Assembly: GCA_041497115.1 (NCBI GenBank)
Contig: JBGQFW010000040.1
Location: forward strand, 1 to 35,763
DNA length: 35,763 nucleotides
Direction of reading: 5' to 3'
From: AR5 sp041497115
GTDB taxonomy: Bacteria; Methylomirabilota; Methylomirabilia; Rokubacteriales; CSP1-6
Made by a program: the position numbers and the translations under genes. Shown one piece after another: positions 6,897 to 13,992 of this stretch (its first letter is position 1; the number at the start of each line of letters is the position of its first letter). The notes under the pieces are model-generated. The model ran no database searches. It worked only from the letters and a program-made list of their open reading frames with translations, and had not been told where the DNA came from.

Positions 6897-7589
6897 TCAG
6901 AGGCCAGTGCGCCGGCTGGCGTCCCGGTAGACACACCACGGGCACAGCGCGGCGCCCCCGGGCGCCTCCGGGCGCTCGAGCGCGCTCAGCGCCTCGGCCA
7001 GGAAGCCGAAGAGGCGGCTGTCGTCGCGTCGGATCTCGAGCCAGCTCACGCCCCCGCTGAGCGCGCCGCCGCCGGCCGCGTCGCGCGCGAACTTCTCCGG
7101 CGCGAAGAGGAGGAGGCCGAGCCGGGTCACCGGCCCCAGCGCGGGCGCGCCGGGCGCGGGATGCTCGAGCGCCCAGGCGCAGGCCAGCAGCCGGCGGCCG
7201 GGCGCCGCCGCGAGGTCCGCCGCCGGGCGCCCGTCGATGGCGACGTCCGCCAGCGCGTAGCCGCCGTCGTCGAGGCGCACCACCGCATCGTGCGTGCCGC
7301 GGACGAGGCAGCGCTGGACGGCGTCGGGCAGGTGGACGTCGAGCGGCTCGGACTCGACGCGGCGCTCACCGATCTCGAACACGCCCGCCGGCATCTCGGG
7401 CGCGATCTGCTCGGTGCGCCGCCCGTCGCAGGAGACCTTCATCTGTTCGGCGACGCGCGCGGCGGCACCCGCCTGCCCCGGCTCGGGGCGCGGGAGGCCC
7501 CGCGCGACCTTGAGGTAGAAGCAGCGCGGACACTCTTCCCAGAGGCCGGCGAAATCGGACGGGCTCAGCGTCCAGCAGCGTTGGCTCAT
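6897..7589 (-). CDS. Cas4/RecB-like PD-(D/E)XK family protein with an altered active site
   Basis: 230 residues, not firmly identified. The layout resembles Cas4/RecB-like nucleases: an N-terminal cysteine pair in WEECPRCFYLK (C20, C23), a central core, and a C-terminal pair in LCPWCVYRD (C216, C219) that together could hold an iron-sulfur or zinc cluster. The core has a motif-II-like GTHDAVV (D101), then a strand ending LADVAID, where families normally show D-x-K. D115 is kept but the lysine is alanine (A117). An AWALEHP stretch fits the usual Q/Y-x-x-x-Y-A-x-x-L-E helix. Inference: a fold relative that may bind DNA or be inactive. No cas genes or repeats are nearby. Its stop is about 33 nt upstream of the tRNA block. 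Confidence 0.65.
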   Translation of the reverse strand: MSQRCWTLSPSDFAGLWEECPRCFYLKVARGLPRPEPGQAGAAARVAEQMKVSCDGRRTEQIAPEMPAGVFEIGERRVESEPLDVHLPDAVQRCLVRGTHDAVVRLDDGGYALADVAIDGRPAADLAAAPGRRLLACAWALEHPAPGAPALGPVTRLGLLLFAPEKFARDAAGGGALSGGVSWLEIRRDDSRLFGFLAEALSALERPEAPGGAALCPWCVYRDASRRTGL

Positions 7590-7636
7590 CCCACCCCCGC
7601 GCGCGACGGGCGCGCCGAGGCCAAGTATAAAGCGAA

Positions 7637-7675
7637 CGGCCCCGGGCCGCCGGGGGGCCGGCCGGCCCGGGGCCG
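7637..7675 (-). terminator. GC-rich hairpin, likely terminator of the secreted-protein gene
   Basis: A perfect 13-bp inverted repeat (CGGCCCCGGGCCG at 7637-7649 with its complement at 7663-7675) has a 13-nt GC-rich loop. It starts 18 nt after the stop at 7694. On the minus strand it is followed by TTCGCTTTATACTT, a moderately T-rich tail. Confidence 0.5.
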
Positions 7676-7693
7676 CTCACGCGAGCGGGCGGC

Positions 7694-8413
7694 TCAGCAG
7701 TGCGTGCCGAACCTCAGCTCGAGCCGCACGGTCGGCATGTCGAGCGACATCTCGGCCTTCTGAACCGGGAACACGGTCACGCCATCGTCGGCGAGATAGT
7801 AGGCGGCGACGCCTCGGTGAGGATTCTCCCGCTTGCCGTTCTTCGCGAGCCCGAACGGCAGTCGGAAGGTTCCGCAGAACGCTACGGCCTCAGCGCTGCC
7901 GGCCGGCGAGAAGGTGCCGACCACACGGCCGAGCGGGCGGATCGAGAGGTCCATGTCGCCGCTGAATTTTCCGTTCATCACGACGTACTCCGGCGCGTCG
8001 GTGGTGTTGTCGTCCTGCACGACGACGGCGAACGTGCCGGTGACGGCGCCCTTGCCGGTGGTGAGGCTGATGTTGTCGATGCCGGCCGCCGCCACACTGC
8101 ACGTCTCGGCGCGGGTGTTGGTGACGAGCACCGCCGAGGGACACAGCAGGTTGCCGATGCGCGCCCAGCCGTACAGGGCGGCGTCGGCTTGCCGCCGTGT
8201 CGCGCTCTGGGGGAGGACGACGTTGCCCTGATCGTCGATGAGGTACATGTTCTCGGAGACCTCGTACAGCACCGCCTCGGCCCCCGGCACATCCACCTGC
8301 ACCTGCCGGTTCGCGAACGCCGCCCCCGGTCCGATCAGCCAGGCGCAGGCCAGCGCGACGATCGCCGTCGACGCTGGTGTCTTGCCCTGCCGCACGATGG
8401 CGCTCCAGCTCAT
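7694..8413 (-). CDS. secreted protein of unknown function under riboswitch control
   Basis: 239 residues; I recognise no family. An N-terminal signal peptide is clear: a charged start, a hydrophobic stretch STAIVALACAWLIGPGAAFA (about 15-34), then cleavage near AFA/N. The mature part (about 205 residues) is beta-rich in look, with repeated V/T-rich strands, four cysteines (LLCPS, ETCSV, AFCGT and the C-terminal FGTHC) that could form two disulfides, and no enzyme motif. ATG at 8413 follows GAGGAG at 5 nt. The leader (8414-8574) holds a GEMM-I riboswitch and the gene appears to be read from a sigma-54 promoter. An export or surface role responding to a cyclic dinucleotide is inferred from that context, not from the protein. 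Confidence 0.8.
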   Translation of the reverse strand: MSWSAIVRQGKTPASTAIVALACAWLIGPGAAFANRQVQVDVPGAEAVLYEVSENMYLIDDQGNVVLPQSATRRQADAALYGWARIGNLLCPSAVLVTNTRAETCSVAAAGIDNISLTTGKGAVTGTFAVVVQDDNTTDAPEYVVMNGKFSGDMDLSIRPLGRVVGTFSPAGSAEAVAFCGTFRLPFGLAKNGKRENPHRGVAAYYLADDGVTVFPVQKAEMSLDMPTVRLELRFGTHC

Positions 8414-8418
8414 GACGT

Positions 8419-8455
8419 CTCCTCTCGACCCCTGTGGTCGTCTCTCCGGGAGGAG
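8419..8455 (-). promoter_or_regulatory. possible Shine-Dalgarno sequestering hairpin (riboswitch expression platform)
   Basis: On the minus strand CTCCTC (8455-8450) is complementary to GAGGAG (8424-8419), the ribosome-binding site of the secreted-protein gene. A nested GACC/GGTC-type pairing lies between them. This would let the upstream aptamer act on translation start. Inferred from complementarity only. Confidence 0.4.
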
Positions 8456-8472
8456 GGTCCGAGCCCGCCTCT

Positions 8473-8553
8473 CTCTTCGGTAGCCCGGCTGTCAGGTCTG
8501 CCCTGACCCGTGGCTTTGCGCCCCAGCCTCACGACTGGTTTGCCTTTGTCGGA
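8473..8553 (-). ncRNA. GEMM-I riboswitch (cyclic di-GMP-I class)
   Basis: The minus strand shows the conserved parts of the GEMM-I aptamer in order: AAGGCAAACC; a 6-bp P2 stem CCAGTC/GGCTGG capped by a GTGA (GNRA) tetraloop; GCGCAAAGCC; a P3 stem GTCAGG/CCTGAC; then GCCGGGCTACCGAAG. The tetraloop and the P3-side receptor fit the known tertiary contact. The base I take to be the ligand-contacting guanine is G, which would favour cyclic di-GMP over cGAMP, but alignment by eye is not decisive. The aptamer sits 60 nt upstream of the start codon of the secreted-protein gene. Confidence 0.88.
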
Positions 8554-8583
8554 AAGAGCTCGTTTGCCGCTGCCCAGACGTAG

Positions 8584-8599
8584 AGCAAGGCCAATACCA
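8584..8599 (-). promoter_or_regulatory. sigma-54 (-24/-12) promoter
   Basis: Minus strand TGGTATTGGCCTTGCT: GG and GC are separated by exactly 10 nt, with TGG at -24 and TTGCT at -12, as in RpoN promoters. The predicted start near 8574 lies about 20 nt before the riboswitch. Such promoters need an enhancer-binding activator; none is encoded in this window. Confidence 0.6.
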
Positions 8600-8739
8600 C
8601 GTGCGGAGGGCGGCGCGTATCTGGGCGACTTCTCGGAGGCTTTTTCGACCGCCCCGCTCACCGACGCCGCGGACGTCGCACGGGTGTCGGATGATTGCTG
8701 AGCACGCGGCCCGGCAAACCGGCACGCGCGGGTAAGGAA
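8600..8739. other. non-coding rest of the 8414-8739 intergenic region
   Basis: Upstream of the sigma-54 element up to the stop of the membrane-protein gene. Enhancer-binding activator sites would be expected about here, but I could not find a clear inverted repeat. No gene is supported. Confidence 0.4.
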
Positions 8740-9801
8740 CTAGCCGCTTGCGGCCGCCTCCACCGCAGTGCGGTAGTTCGGGTCGCGCCGCAGCCGCCAC
8801 ACGTACGCGTCCACCACGAAGTGATGGATGTTGATGACGGCGACCGCGAGCTGGGCGGTGAGCACCTGCTGATAGCCGAGCGCGACGAAGGCGTCGGGCC
8901 ACAGCACGAACAGCACGTAGGCGAGCGCCACGCTGGCGCCGTAGAACACCCCGGCGTGAAATGCCCACCCGCGCCGGTTGTCGGGCCGCTGCCCGCGCTC
9001 GCGCACGTGGAAGATCGCGGCGATCGCCAGGTACTGGATACCGTGGAAGAGCGCCGCCCAGAAGAACGCGTTGATGTAGTTGAACGCGGTCCACCACACG
9101 GCGTTGACGGCGACGATGCCGAGGCTGATCAGGGGCAGCGCGCGGCCGCGCCGCCACAGCAGCACGAACATCACCGCCGGCGCCGCCAGGGCGAGCGCGC
9201 CGAGCGCCACGCCGGCGCCGAGCCGCAGCGTCTCCACCGCGGGCGGCGCGGCGACGCCGAGGTGGCGCAGCGTCACGCCGATGCCCCCCTGCGGACGCAG
9301 CAGCGCGAACAGGAAGGGCAGCAGGCACGCCGCCCGCAGCAGCCGGCGGTCGGCGCCGTCGAGCGCGCACTTCGAGCGGTAGGCGTACATGGCGGCCAGG
9401 CCGTAGGCCTGCGCGGCATAGTGGTACGGCGACCACACGAGGAAGACGGCGAACACGTACCGCACCAGCCAGTCGGCGAAGCCCAGGACGGCGGCGAAGG
9501 CGAGCAGGCAGACGATCGGAAACCCCAGCGTGAGGAACGGCCAGCGCCGGATGGCCCCCGGCGTGGCGTACAGGCGCACGGTGGACGCCGCGAAGTGGGC
9601 GAAGTTGCCGAGCAGCAGGATCGCGGGCACGTGCGCGGGGCCGAGCCGGAACCCGCTCGCCCAGGCGAGCACCCCCACCATCAGGCTCAGGCCGCCGCCG
9701 ATGAAGAGGACGTCGAAGACGGGATGCACGAACGGGCGGCCGAGCACGAACCCTCGCGACGGGGGCGCGGTCAGGCGCTCGGTGGCGGCGAGCGTGCTCA
9801 T
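8740..9801 (-). CDS. polytopic membrane protein with histidine motifs, unknown function
   Basis: 353 residues from the ATG at 9801, which overlaps the upstream stop as ATGA. The frame extends to 9954 but only through the neighbour's coding sequence. About nine hydrophobic segments can be seen, for example VFDVLFIGGGLSLMVGVLAW and LTLGFPIVCLLAFAAVLGF. Polar residues recur within or next to them: NFAHFAAS, SPYHYAAQAYG, NYINAFFWAALFHGIQYL and near the end NIHHFVVDAYVWRLRRDP. This pattern of intramembrane histidines recalls metal-dependent membrane oxygenases or desaturases, but I cannot match a family. It is the last gene of an apparent operon with a nucleoside phosphorylase-like gene and a LivH permease gene. 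Confidence 0.8.
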   Translation of the reverse strand: MSTLAATERLTAPPSRGFVLGRPFVHPVFDVLFIGGGLSLMVGVLAWASGFRLGPAHVPAILLLGNFAHFAASTVRLYATPGAIRRWPFLTLGFPIVCLLAFAAVLGFADWLVRYVFAVFLVWSPYHYAAQAYGLAAMYAYRSKCALDGADRRLLRAACLLPFLFALLRPQGGIGVTLRHLGVAAPPAVETLRLGAGVALGALALAAPAVMFVLLWRRGRALPLISLGIVAVNAVWWTAFNYINAFFWAALFHGIQYLAIAAIFHVRERGQRPDNRRGWAFHAGVFYGASVALAYVLFVLWPDAFVALGYQQVLTAQLAVAVINIHHFVVDAYVWRLRRDPNYRTAVEAAASG

Positions 9802-10508
9802 GGCGTGCTTCCACCATAGCCGAACTCCGGCGCGATCTGCTCCAGGAGCCCGCGCGTCAGCGCCACCGTCACGTCCGTCATCGCCGCCGGGCGCTGCCAG
9901 GAGTCCCACTCGCGGGCGCTGAGCCAGAGCGTGTCGCTCACGTGGCCGAGCCACACGCTGCGCACGCCGCAGGCCGCCGCCGTGGCATAGAGGGGCGGGG
10001 TCTCCATGTTGATGGCGTGGGCGCCGCGGTCCAGCCAGCGGCGCACGTCGTCGGGCGTCTCGCGATAGAGCGCGTCCACCGCCGCGATGCGCGCGGGCGC
10101 GACTTCGACACCCAGCCGCGCCGCGACGGCCCCGAGCGCGGCGGTGAGGCCGGCGTCGGCCGCGATCTCGGCGGCGTCGGTGTACGCACGGCTCGTCCCG
10201 TCGGTGACGACGCCGCTGACGCCGACGATCTGCGTGCCCTTCGGCAGCGCCTCCACGAGGCTGCCCGCCACGCCGAAGCCGACGATGACGCGCACGCCCA
10301 GGCAGGCGAGCTCCTCGGCCAGGATCGCCGCCTGCGGCCCGCCCCAGAGACAGCGCTGCACGGCCACGATCCGCAGACCGCCCAGGACGGCCTCGTACAC
10401 GAACGGGCGCTCGACGGACTCCTCGAGGGCGTAGCGCATCTTGGCCGGGACGCCGATGATGTCGGACGAGGCCCGTTGCAGCATGGCCGGCGGCATCTGG
10501 CGGGCCAC
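9798..10508 (-). CDS. nucleoside phosphorylase superfamily protein
   Basis: 236 residues of the PNP/UDP phosphorylase fold. Visible: the phosphate-loop-like RCLWGGPQAA (52-61), glycine-rich GFGVAGSL, GVVTDGTSRAYTDA (purine/uridine phosphorylase-like), the ribose-binding INMETPPLY (E in ME) and a C-terminal HVSDTLW. The likely reaction is phosphorolysis or hydrolysis of a nucleoside such as a purine nucleoside or methylthioadenosine; the exact substrate is not clear. The GTG start at 10508 is the longest; ATGs at 10496 and 10484 are possible. It lies 38 nt downstream of livH and overlaps the next gene by 4 nt, suggesting co-transcription. Confidence 0.85.
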   Translation of the reverse strand: MARQMPPAMLQRASSDIIGVPAKMRYALEESVERPFVYEAVLGGLRIVAVQRCLWGGPQAAILAEELACLGVRVIVGFGVAGSLVEALPKGTQIVGVSGVVTDGTSRAYTDAAEIAADAGLTAALGAVAARLGVEVAPARIAAVDALYRETPDDVRRWLDRGAHAINMETPPLYATAAACGVRSVWLGHVSDTLWLSAREWDSWQRPAAMTDVTVALTRGLLEQIAPEFGYGGSTP

Positions 10509-10546
10509 CTGGTGTGATCAGGGCGGCGGCGGCGGCGGGTACTAGG

Positions 10547-11431
10547 TTACACGCGCTCGATGTCGGCCTCGCCGAACAGCCCGTAGGGGCGGGCGATCAG
10601 CATCGCGATCAGCGCCAGGTAGGACGCGATACCGCTGAATCCGCCCCCCAGCAACGGGTCGAGATAGCCGGCCGCCAGGCTCTCGATCACCCCGACGATC
10701 AGCGCGCCGACGAGCGCGCCGGGCACGCTGTCGAGCCCTCCGATCATGACGATCGGGAAGATCTTGAGCCCGACCAGCACGACCCCGAAGCCGCCGCCCG
10801 CGACGATCGCCCACAGCGCGCCGCCCACGACGGCGATCGCCCCCATCAGCGCCCACGCCGCCGCGAAGTGACGGTGGATGTCGATGCCGACCGCGAGCGC
10901 GACCTGCTGGTCGTCGGCGATCGCACGCAGGGCCAGCCCGGTGCGGCTCGCGCGGAAGAACCAGGTCACGCCGGCGATGCAGACGGCGGCGAGCAGGGCG
11001 GCGGTGAGCTTGTCGGCGGCGATCGTGACGCCGCCCGCCGTCAGCGTGCCGTCGGGAAACGGCAGCGCGAGCTGGCCGGGCACGCCGCGGAACGCGAGCG
11101 CGGCGGCGCCGCGCAGCAGCGCGCCCAGCCCGAGCGTGACCATGATCAGCGAGATCAGCGGCCGGCCGATGAGCCGCCGCAGCACGACGTAGTTGAAGGC
11201 CAGCCCGAGCGCGATCATGCCCGCCGCCGCGCCCAGCAGCGCCGCCGGCAGCGCGAGGCGCGCGACGTGCAGCGCGGCAGCGAGGAAGAGGCCGCCCAGC
11301 ATGACCCACTCGCCGAGGGCAAAGTTCACGATGCGCGAGGCCTTGTAGACGATCACGAACGCCAGCGCGATGAGGGCGTAGACTGCGCCGGCCAGCGCGC
11401 CGTCCACGAGGAGGGTGAGGAAGAAGCCCAC
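10547..11431 (-). CDS. branched-chain amino acid-type ABC transporter permease (LivH family)
   Basis: 294 residues, usual for LivH-type permeases. It is highly hydrophobic with about eight helices. It opens with the family signature GALAGAVYALIALAFVIVYK and ASRIVNFALGEW, and later shows FRASRTGLALRAIADDQQVALAVGID, the cytoplasmic coupling loop that meets the ATPase, and MIGGLDSVPGALVGALIVGV. It forms half of an inner-membrane channel with a LivM partner. No LivM, ATPase or binding-protein partner lies next to it, so it is an orphan that may pair with subunits encoded elsewhere. The start is GTG at 11431. The cargo is not determinable. Confidence 0.93.
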   Translation of the reverse strand: MGFFLTLLVDGALAGAVYALIALAFVIVYKASRIVNFALGEWVMLGGLFLAAALHVARLALPAALLGAAAGMIALGLAFNYVVLRRLIGRPLISLIMVTLGLGALLRGAAALAFRGVPGQLALPFPDGTLTAGGVTIAADKLTAALLAAVCIAGVTWFFRASRTGLALRAIADDQQVALAVGIDIHRHFAAAWALMGAIAVVGGALWAIVAGGGFGVVLVGLKIFPIVMIGGLDSVPGALVGALIVGVIESLAAGYLDPLLGGGFSGIASYLALIAMLIARPYGLFGEADIERV

Positions 11432-11462
11432 GCCGGAAAGTCCCTCGCGGTTCTAACACACC

Positions 11463-11491
11463 TTGCCCAGCGTGCGGGCGGCGCATAAACT
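11463..11491 (+). promoter_or_regulatory. candidate sigma-70 promoter for the small basic protein / FecR pair
   Basis: TTGCCC (11463-11468) and TAAACT (11486-11491) are separated by 17 nt, each matching 4 of 6 consensus bases. It lies in the 144-nt gap between divergent livH and the 94-residue gene. Confidence 0.35.
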
Positions 11492-11575
11492 GGCTGGGTC
11501 CGATCCGGAGCTCGCCCGAGGGGGCACCTTATGGCAGAACAGCTCAGCAACCGCGGCGGGTGGCGGTAGTCCGGC

Positions 11576-11860
11576 GTGGCCCGACGAAAGAACTACGGGT
11601 TCGAGCGCCGACAGAAGGAAACCGCCCGCCGCACTCGCCAGCAAGCCAAAACCGAGCGCAAGACCGAGCGCGAGGCCCAGGGCCAGTCCGGCCCCGAGAT
11701 GGCCGACATCGAGAGCAGCGCGCCGCCCGCCGGCCTCTGGGAATGGTTCTCGCCGAGCCGCGGCCGCGTCGTCACGACTCAGCCCGACCAGCACCCCGAG
11801 GGCGAGCCCAACGACTGGATGCTGCTGACCGAGCGGCCCGACGAGGCCAAGGGGACCTGA
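11576..11860 (+). CDS. small basic conserved protein of unknown function
   Basis: 94 residues. The N-terminus MARRKNYGFERRQKETARRTRQQAKTERK (GTG start at 11576) resembles a widespread short, Lys/Arg-rich hypothetical protein that begins YGFEKRQKE; function unknown. The first 35 residues look like one charged helix. The acidic, proline-rich second half (LWEWFSPSRGR, then DWMLL near the end) seems specific to this lineage. It is one of only three rightward genes on the left arm and precedes the FecR-domain gene by 53 nt, possibly in one transcript. Confidence 0.65.
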   Translation: MARRKNYGFERRQKETARRTRQQAKTERKTEREAQGQSGPEMADIESSAPPAGLWEWFSPSRGRVVTTQPDQHPEGEPNDWMLLTERPDEAKGT

Positions 11861-11913
11861 GCCGCTCGCGCCCCTCGCACGAGGGAACGACAGACACCGG
11901 GGCAGGAGGCCGT

Positions 11914-12777
11914 ATGCGAACCATCCCAGGAATTCTCGCGGGCTCGGCCGTCGCGCTGCTGTGCACGGTCGCGCCGGCGGCCGCCCAGGCGCCCGCGGCG
12001 GGTACCGTCAGCCGCGTGGAGGGCAGCGTGGCGGTCGCGCGGACGACGACGCCAGAGGCGACGCCGCTCAAGATTCGAGACGCCGTCTACCAGCGCGACC
12101 TCGTGACGACCGGCGAGCAGTCCCGCGCGCAGCTGCTCCTGGGCGGCAAGGCGACGGTCTCCATCCGCGAGCGGTCCACGCTGCGCATCATCGAGGTCCC
12201 CGACGGCACCTCCACGATCGACATCACGGCCGGCAAGCTGAAGCTGGTGGCGATCAAGGACCGTCTCAAGCCCGGCGAGCGGGTCGAGGTCCGGATGCCG
12301 GGCGCGATCGCCTCGGTGCGTGGCACCGCGTGGATCTCGGAGGTGTCGATCACGCCGGCGGGTCCGGTGTCGCGGATCACCGTCCTCGACGGCCTCGTCG
12401 AGGTGACGCCGCTCGACCTGGCCACCGGCCGCCCGCGCGGCCCGGTCGTCAGGCTGAACCCGCTGCAGCGGATCGAGATCAGCGGCGCGACGCCGGCCGG
12501 CGCTCCGCAGACGATCAGTCGCGCCGACGCGGATCGACTCGACGCGACCTTCTCCTTCGGCCTCAAGGCGGGCGCGGGCGGCGGCGTCGTGGAGCGGCAA
12601 GTGGAGCGCGCCACCAGCGACGCCAACGACGCGGCCCAGGGGACAAGCGGCGGTCGCCGGCCGTCCGCGACGCAGGACAGCGGGCCCAGCGTCTCGGGCG
12701 ACGACATCAGATCCAGGGCCGGCGTCGGCACCTCGCCGCCGGCGGGCGGCGGGGGCGGCGTACAGTCCACACGCTAG
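11914..12777 (+). CDS. secreted FecR-domain protein
   Basis: 287 residues from ATG 11914, with AGGAGG 4 nt upstream; longer in-frame starts run through the preceding gene. A signal peptide (MRTIPGILAGSAVALLCTVAPAAAQA, cleavage near residue 25) leads to a FecR-type beta domain at about 28-180. That domain shows TVSRVEGSVAV, DLVTTGEQSRAQLLL, the ATVSIRERSTLRI strand pair, and PGAIASVRGTAWISEV. FecR domains outside iron-siderophore systems often occur in periplasmic or surface proteins of unknown role. The C-terminal 90 residues are low-complexity, rich in Gly, Ser, Asp and Pro, and probably disordered. No FecI sigma factor or TonB receptor is nearby, so an iron-uptake role is not supported. Confidence 0.85.
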   Translation: MRTIPGILAGSAVALLCTVAPAAAQAPAAGTVSRVEGSVAVARTTTPEATPLKIRDAVYQRDLVTTGEQSRAQLLLGGKATVSIRERSTLRIIEVPDGTSTIDITAGKLKLVAIKDRLKPGERVEVRMPGAIASVRGTAWISEVSITPAGPVSRITVLDGLVEVTPLDLATGRPRGPVVRLNPLQRIEISGATPAGAPQTISRADADRLDATFSFGLKAGAGGGVVERQVERATSDANDAAQGTSGGRRPSATQDSGPSVSGDDIRSRAGVGTSPPAGGGGGVQSTR

Positions 12778-12801
12778 CTGCCGGCGGGACCTGACCCGCC
12801 C

Positions 12802-12990
12802 TCAGTCCGTCGTCAGGATCGCGTCGAACCGCTCGAGCGCGGGGCGCCAGTAATACGTGCTCCATCCCACCGTGACGAGATCGCCGACGACCCGGACGCG
12901 CTCTCCCCGATCGGTTCCCTCGAAATCCGGCGCCTCGAAGATTCCGCTTTGCGGCCGGGACAGGCAAAGGATCGGGTCATGCGCGAGACG
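12802..12990 (-). pseudogene. possible gene remnant downstream of the binding-protein array
   Basis: A minus frame of 62 codons ends with TGA at 12804-12802. It reads protein-like (GIFEAPDFEGTDRGERV, then VGDLVTVGWSTYYWRPALE). It has no ATG, GTG or TTG near its beginning and starts directly after the TAA of the substrate-binding gene, in the same frame. It could be the tail of a gene whose front was lost when the binding-protein array formed, or read-through noise. I recognise no family. Confidence 0.25.
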
Positions 12991-13992
12991 TTACTCGATC
13001 ACCTGATCCGCGCGCAGGAGCAGTGACGGGGGGATCGTGAGCCCCAGGGCCTTGGCCGTCTTCAGATTCACGGCGAACTCGAACTTCGTGGGCTGCTCGA
13101 CGGGCAGATCGGCCGGCTTGGCGCCCTTGAGGATCTTGTCCACGTAGGTGGCGGCGCGCCGGAACAAGTCGGCGCGGTCCGGCCCGTACGCCAGCAGCCC
13201 GCCGGCCTTCACGAACTCGGTCAGGTGAAAGATCGCGGGCAACCGGCCCTTCAACGCGAGCTCCGCGATCCGCCTCATGTTCGTCACGTACACGGGGCCC
13301 GGCATGATCACGAGCGCGCGGGCGTGCCCGCTCGCCGCCGCCTCAAAGGCCCTCGGGATCTCGCCGGCGCTCCGCGTCTCGAGCGACTGAAGCTGGATTC
13401 GAAGCTCGCGCGCCGGCCTCTGGATCTCCTTCCAGCTCAGCGTCGAGCTGAGGTCCTGAGGATTCCACAGCACCGCCACGCGGGAGAGCGCCGGCACGAC
13501 ACCCGTCAGCAGCTCGAGGCGCTTTCCGGCCAGGTCGGGCGCCAGCTGGGACAGCCCCGTGACGTTGCCGCCCGGGCGCGCGAGGTTATCGACGAGTCCG
13601 GTGGCGGCGGGATCGCCGACGGACGCCATGACGATGGGGATGGTCCTGGTCGCGTTCTTGGCGGCGAGCGTATCGGGCGTCACGGCGGCGACGATGACGT
13701 CCACCCTGAGGGCGACCAGCTCGGCGGCGAGGCGCGGCAGCCGATCGCCCCTGCCGTCCGCGTAGCGGTACTCGATGCGGAGGTTCTTGCCCTCGACCCA
13801 GCCCAGCTCGCCGAGACCCTGCCGGAATGCCTGGTGCCACGCCGCGGTGTCGGCCGCCGTGAACGGCGAGATGAGGCCGATGTGCGCCGTCCTCGCCGGC
13901 GCCTGAGCCTGGGCGGTGAGCGGTGCGGCGATGGCCGCCAGCGCCCCGGCAAGGAATACTCGTCGGTCGATCGCTCGCGGCCTCACTCGCAC
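12991..13992 (-). CDS. ABC transporter substrate-binding protein (ABC_sub_bind family, TrpX-like)
   Basis: 333 residues. The export leader is Tat-like (IDRRVFLAGALAAIAAPLTAQAQA), then two Rossmann-like lobes of the periplasmic binding fold: AHIGLISPFTAAD, RQGLGELGWVEGKNLRIEYRYADGR, then SVGDPAATGLVDNLARPGGNVTGLS, ending VNLKTAKALGLTIPPSLLLRADQVIE. These features are typical of the family often annotated as TrpX-like or of unknown ligand. GTG at 13992 overlaps the end of the defective middle copy by 10 nt. No permease or ATPase gene is adjacent. It is about 65-70 percent alike by eye to the first copy at 14357-15337. Confidence 0.92.
   Translation of the reverse strand: MRVRPRAIDRRVFLAGALAAIAAPLTAQAQAPARTAHIGLISPFTAADTAAWHQAFRQGLGELGWVEGKNLRIEYRYADGRGDRLPRLAAELVALRVDVIVAAVTPDTLAAKNATRTIPIVMASVGDPAATGLVDNLARPGGNVTGLSQLAPDLAGKRLELLTGVVPALSRVAVLWNPQDLSSTLSWKEIQRPARELRIQLQSLETRSAGEIPRAFEAAASGHARALVIMPGPVYVTNMRRIAELALKGRLPAIFHLTEFVKAGGLLAYGPDRADLFRRAATYVDKILKGAKPADLPVEQPTKFEFAVNLKTAKALGLTIPPSLLLRADQVIE

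Noticed and set aside
8410..8661. 83-codon minus frame upstream of the secreted-protein gene
   Set aside because: Overlaps the riboswitch and sigma-54 promoter on the same strand and shows no protein-like pattern.
11531..11569. 12-codon ORF before the small basic protein (possible leader peptide)
   Set aside because: No regulatory codon run or attenuator hairpin, and no clear ribosome-binding site; too short to support.
12707..12967. 86-codon minus frame between the FecR gene and the binding-protein array
   Set aside because: Arg-rich with no domain, and overlaps the FecR gene end; the alternative frame at 12802-12990 looks more protein-like.
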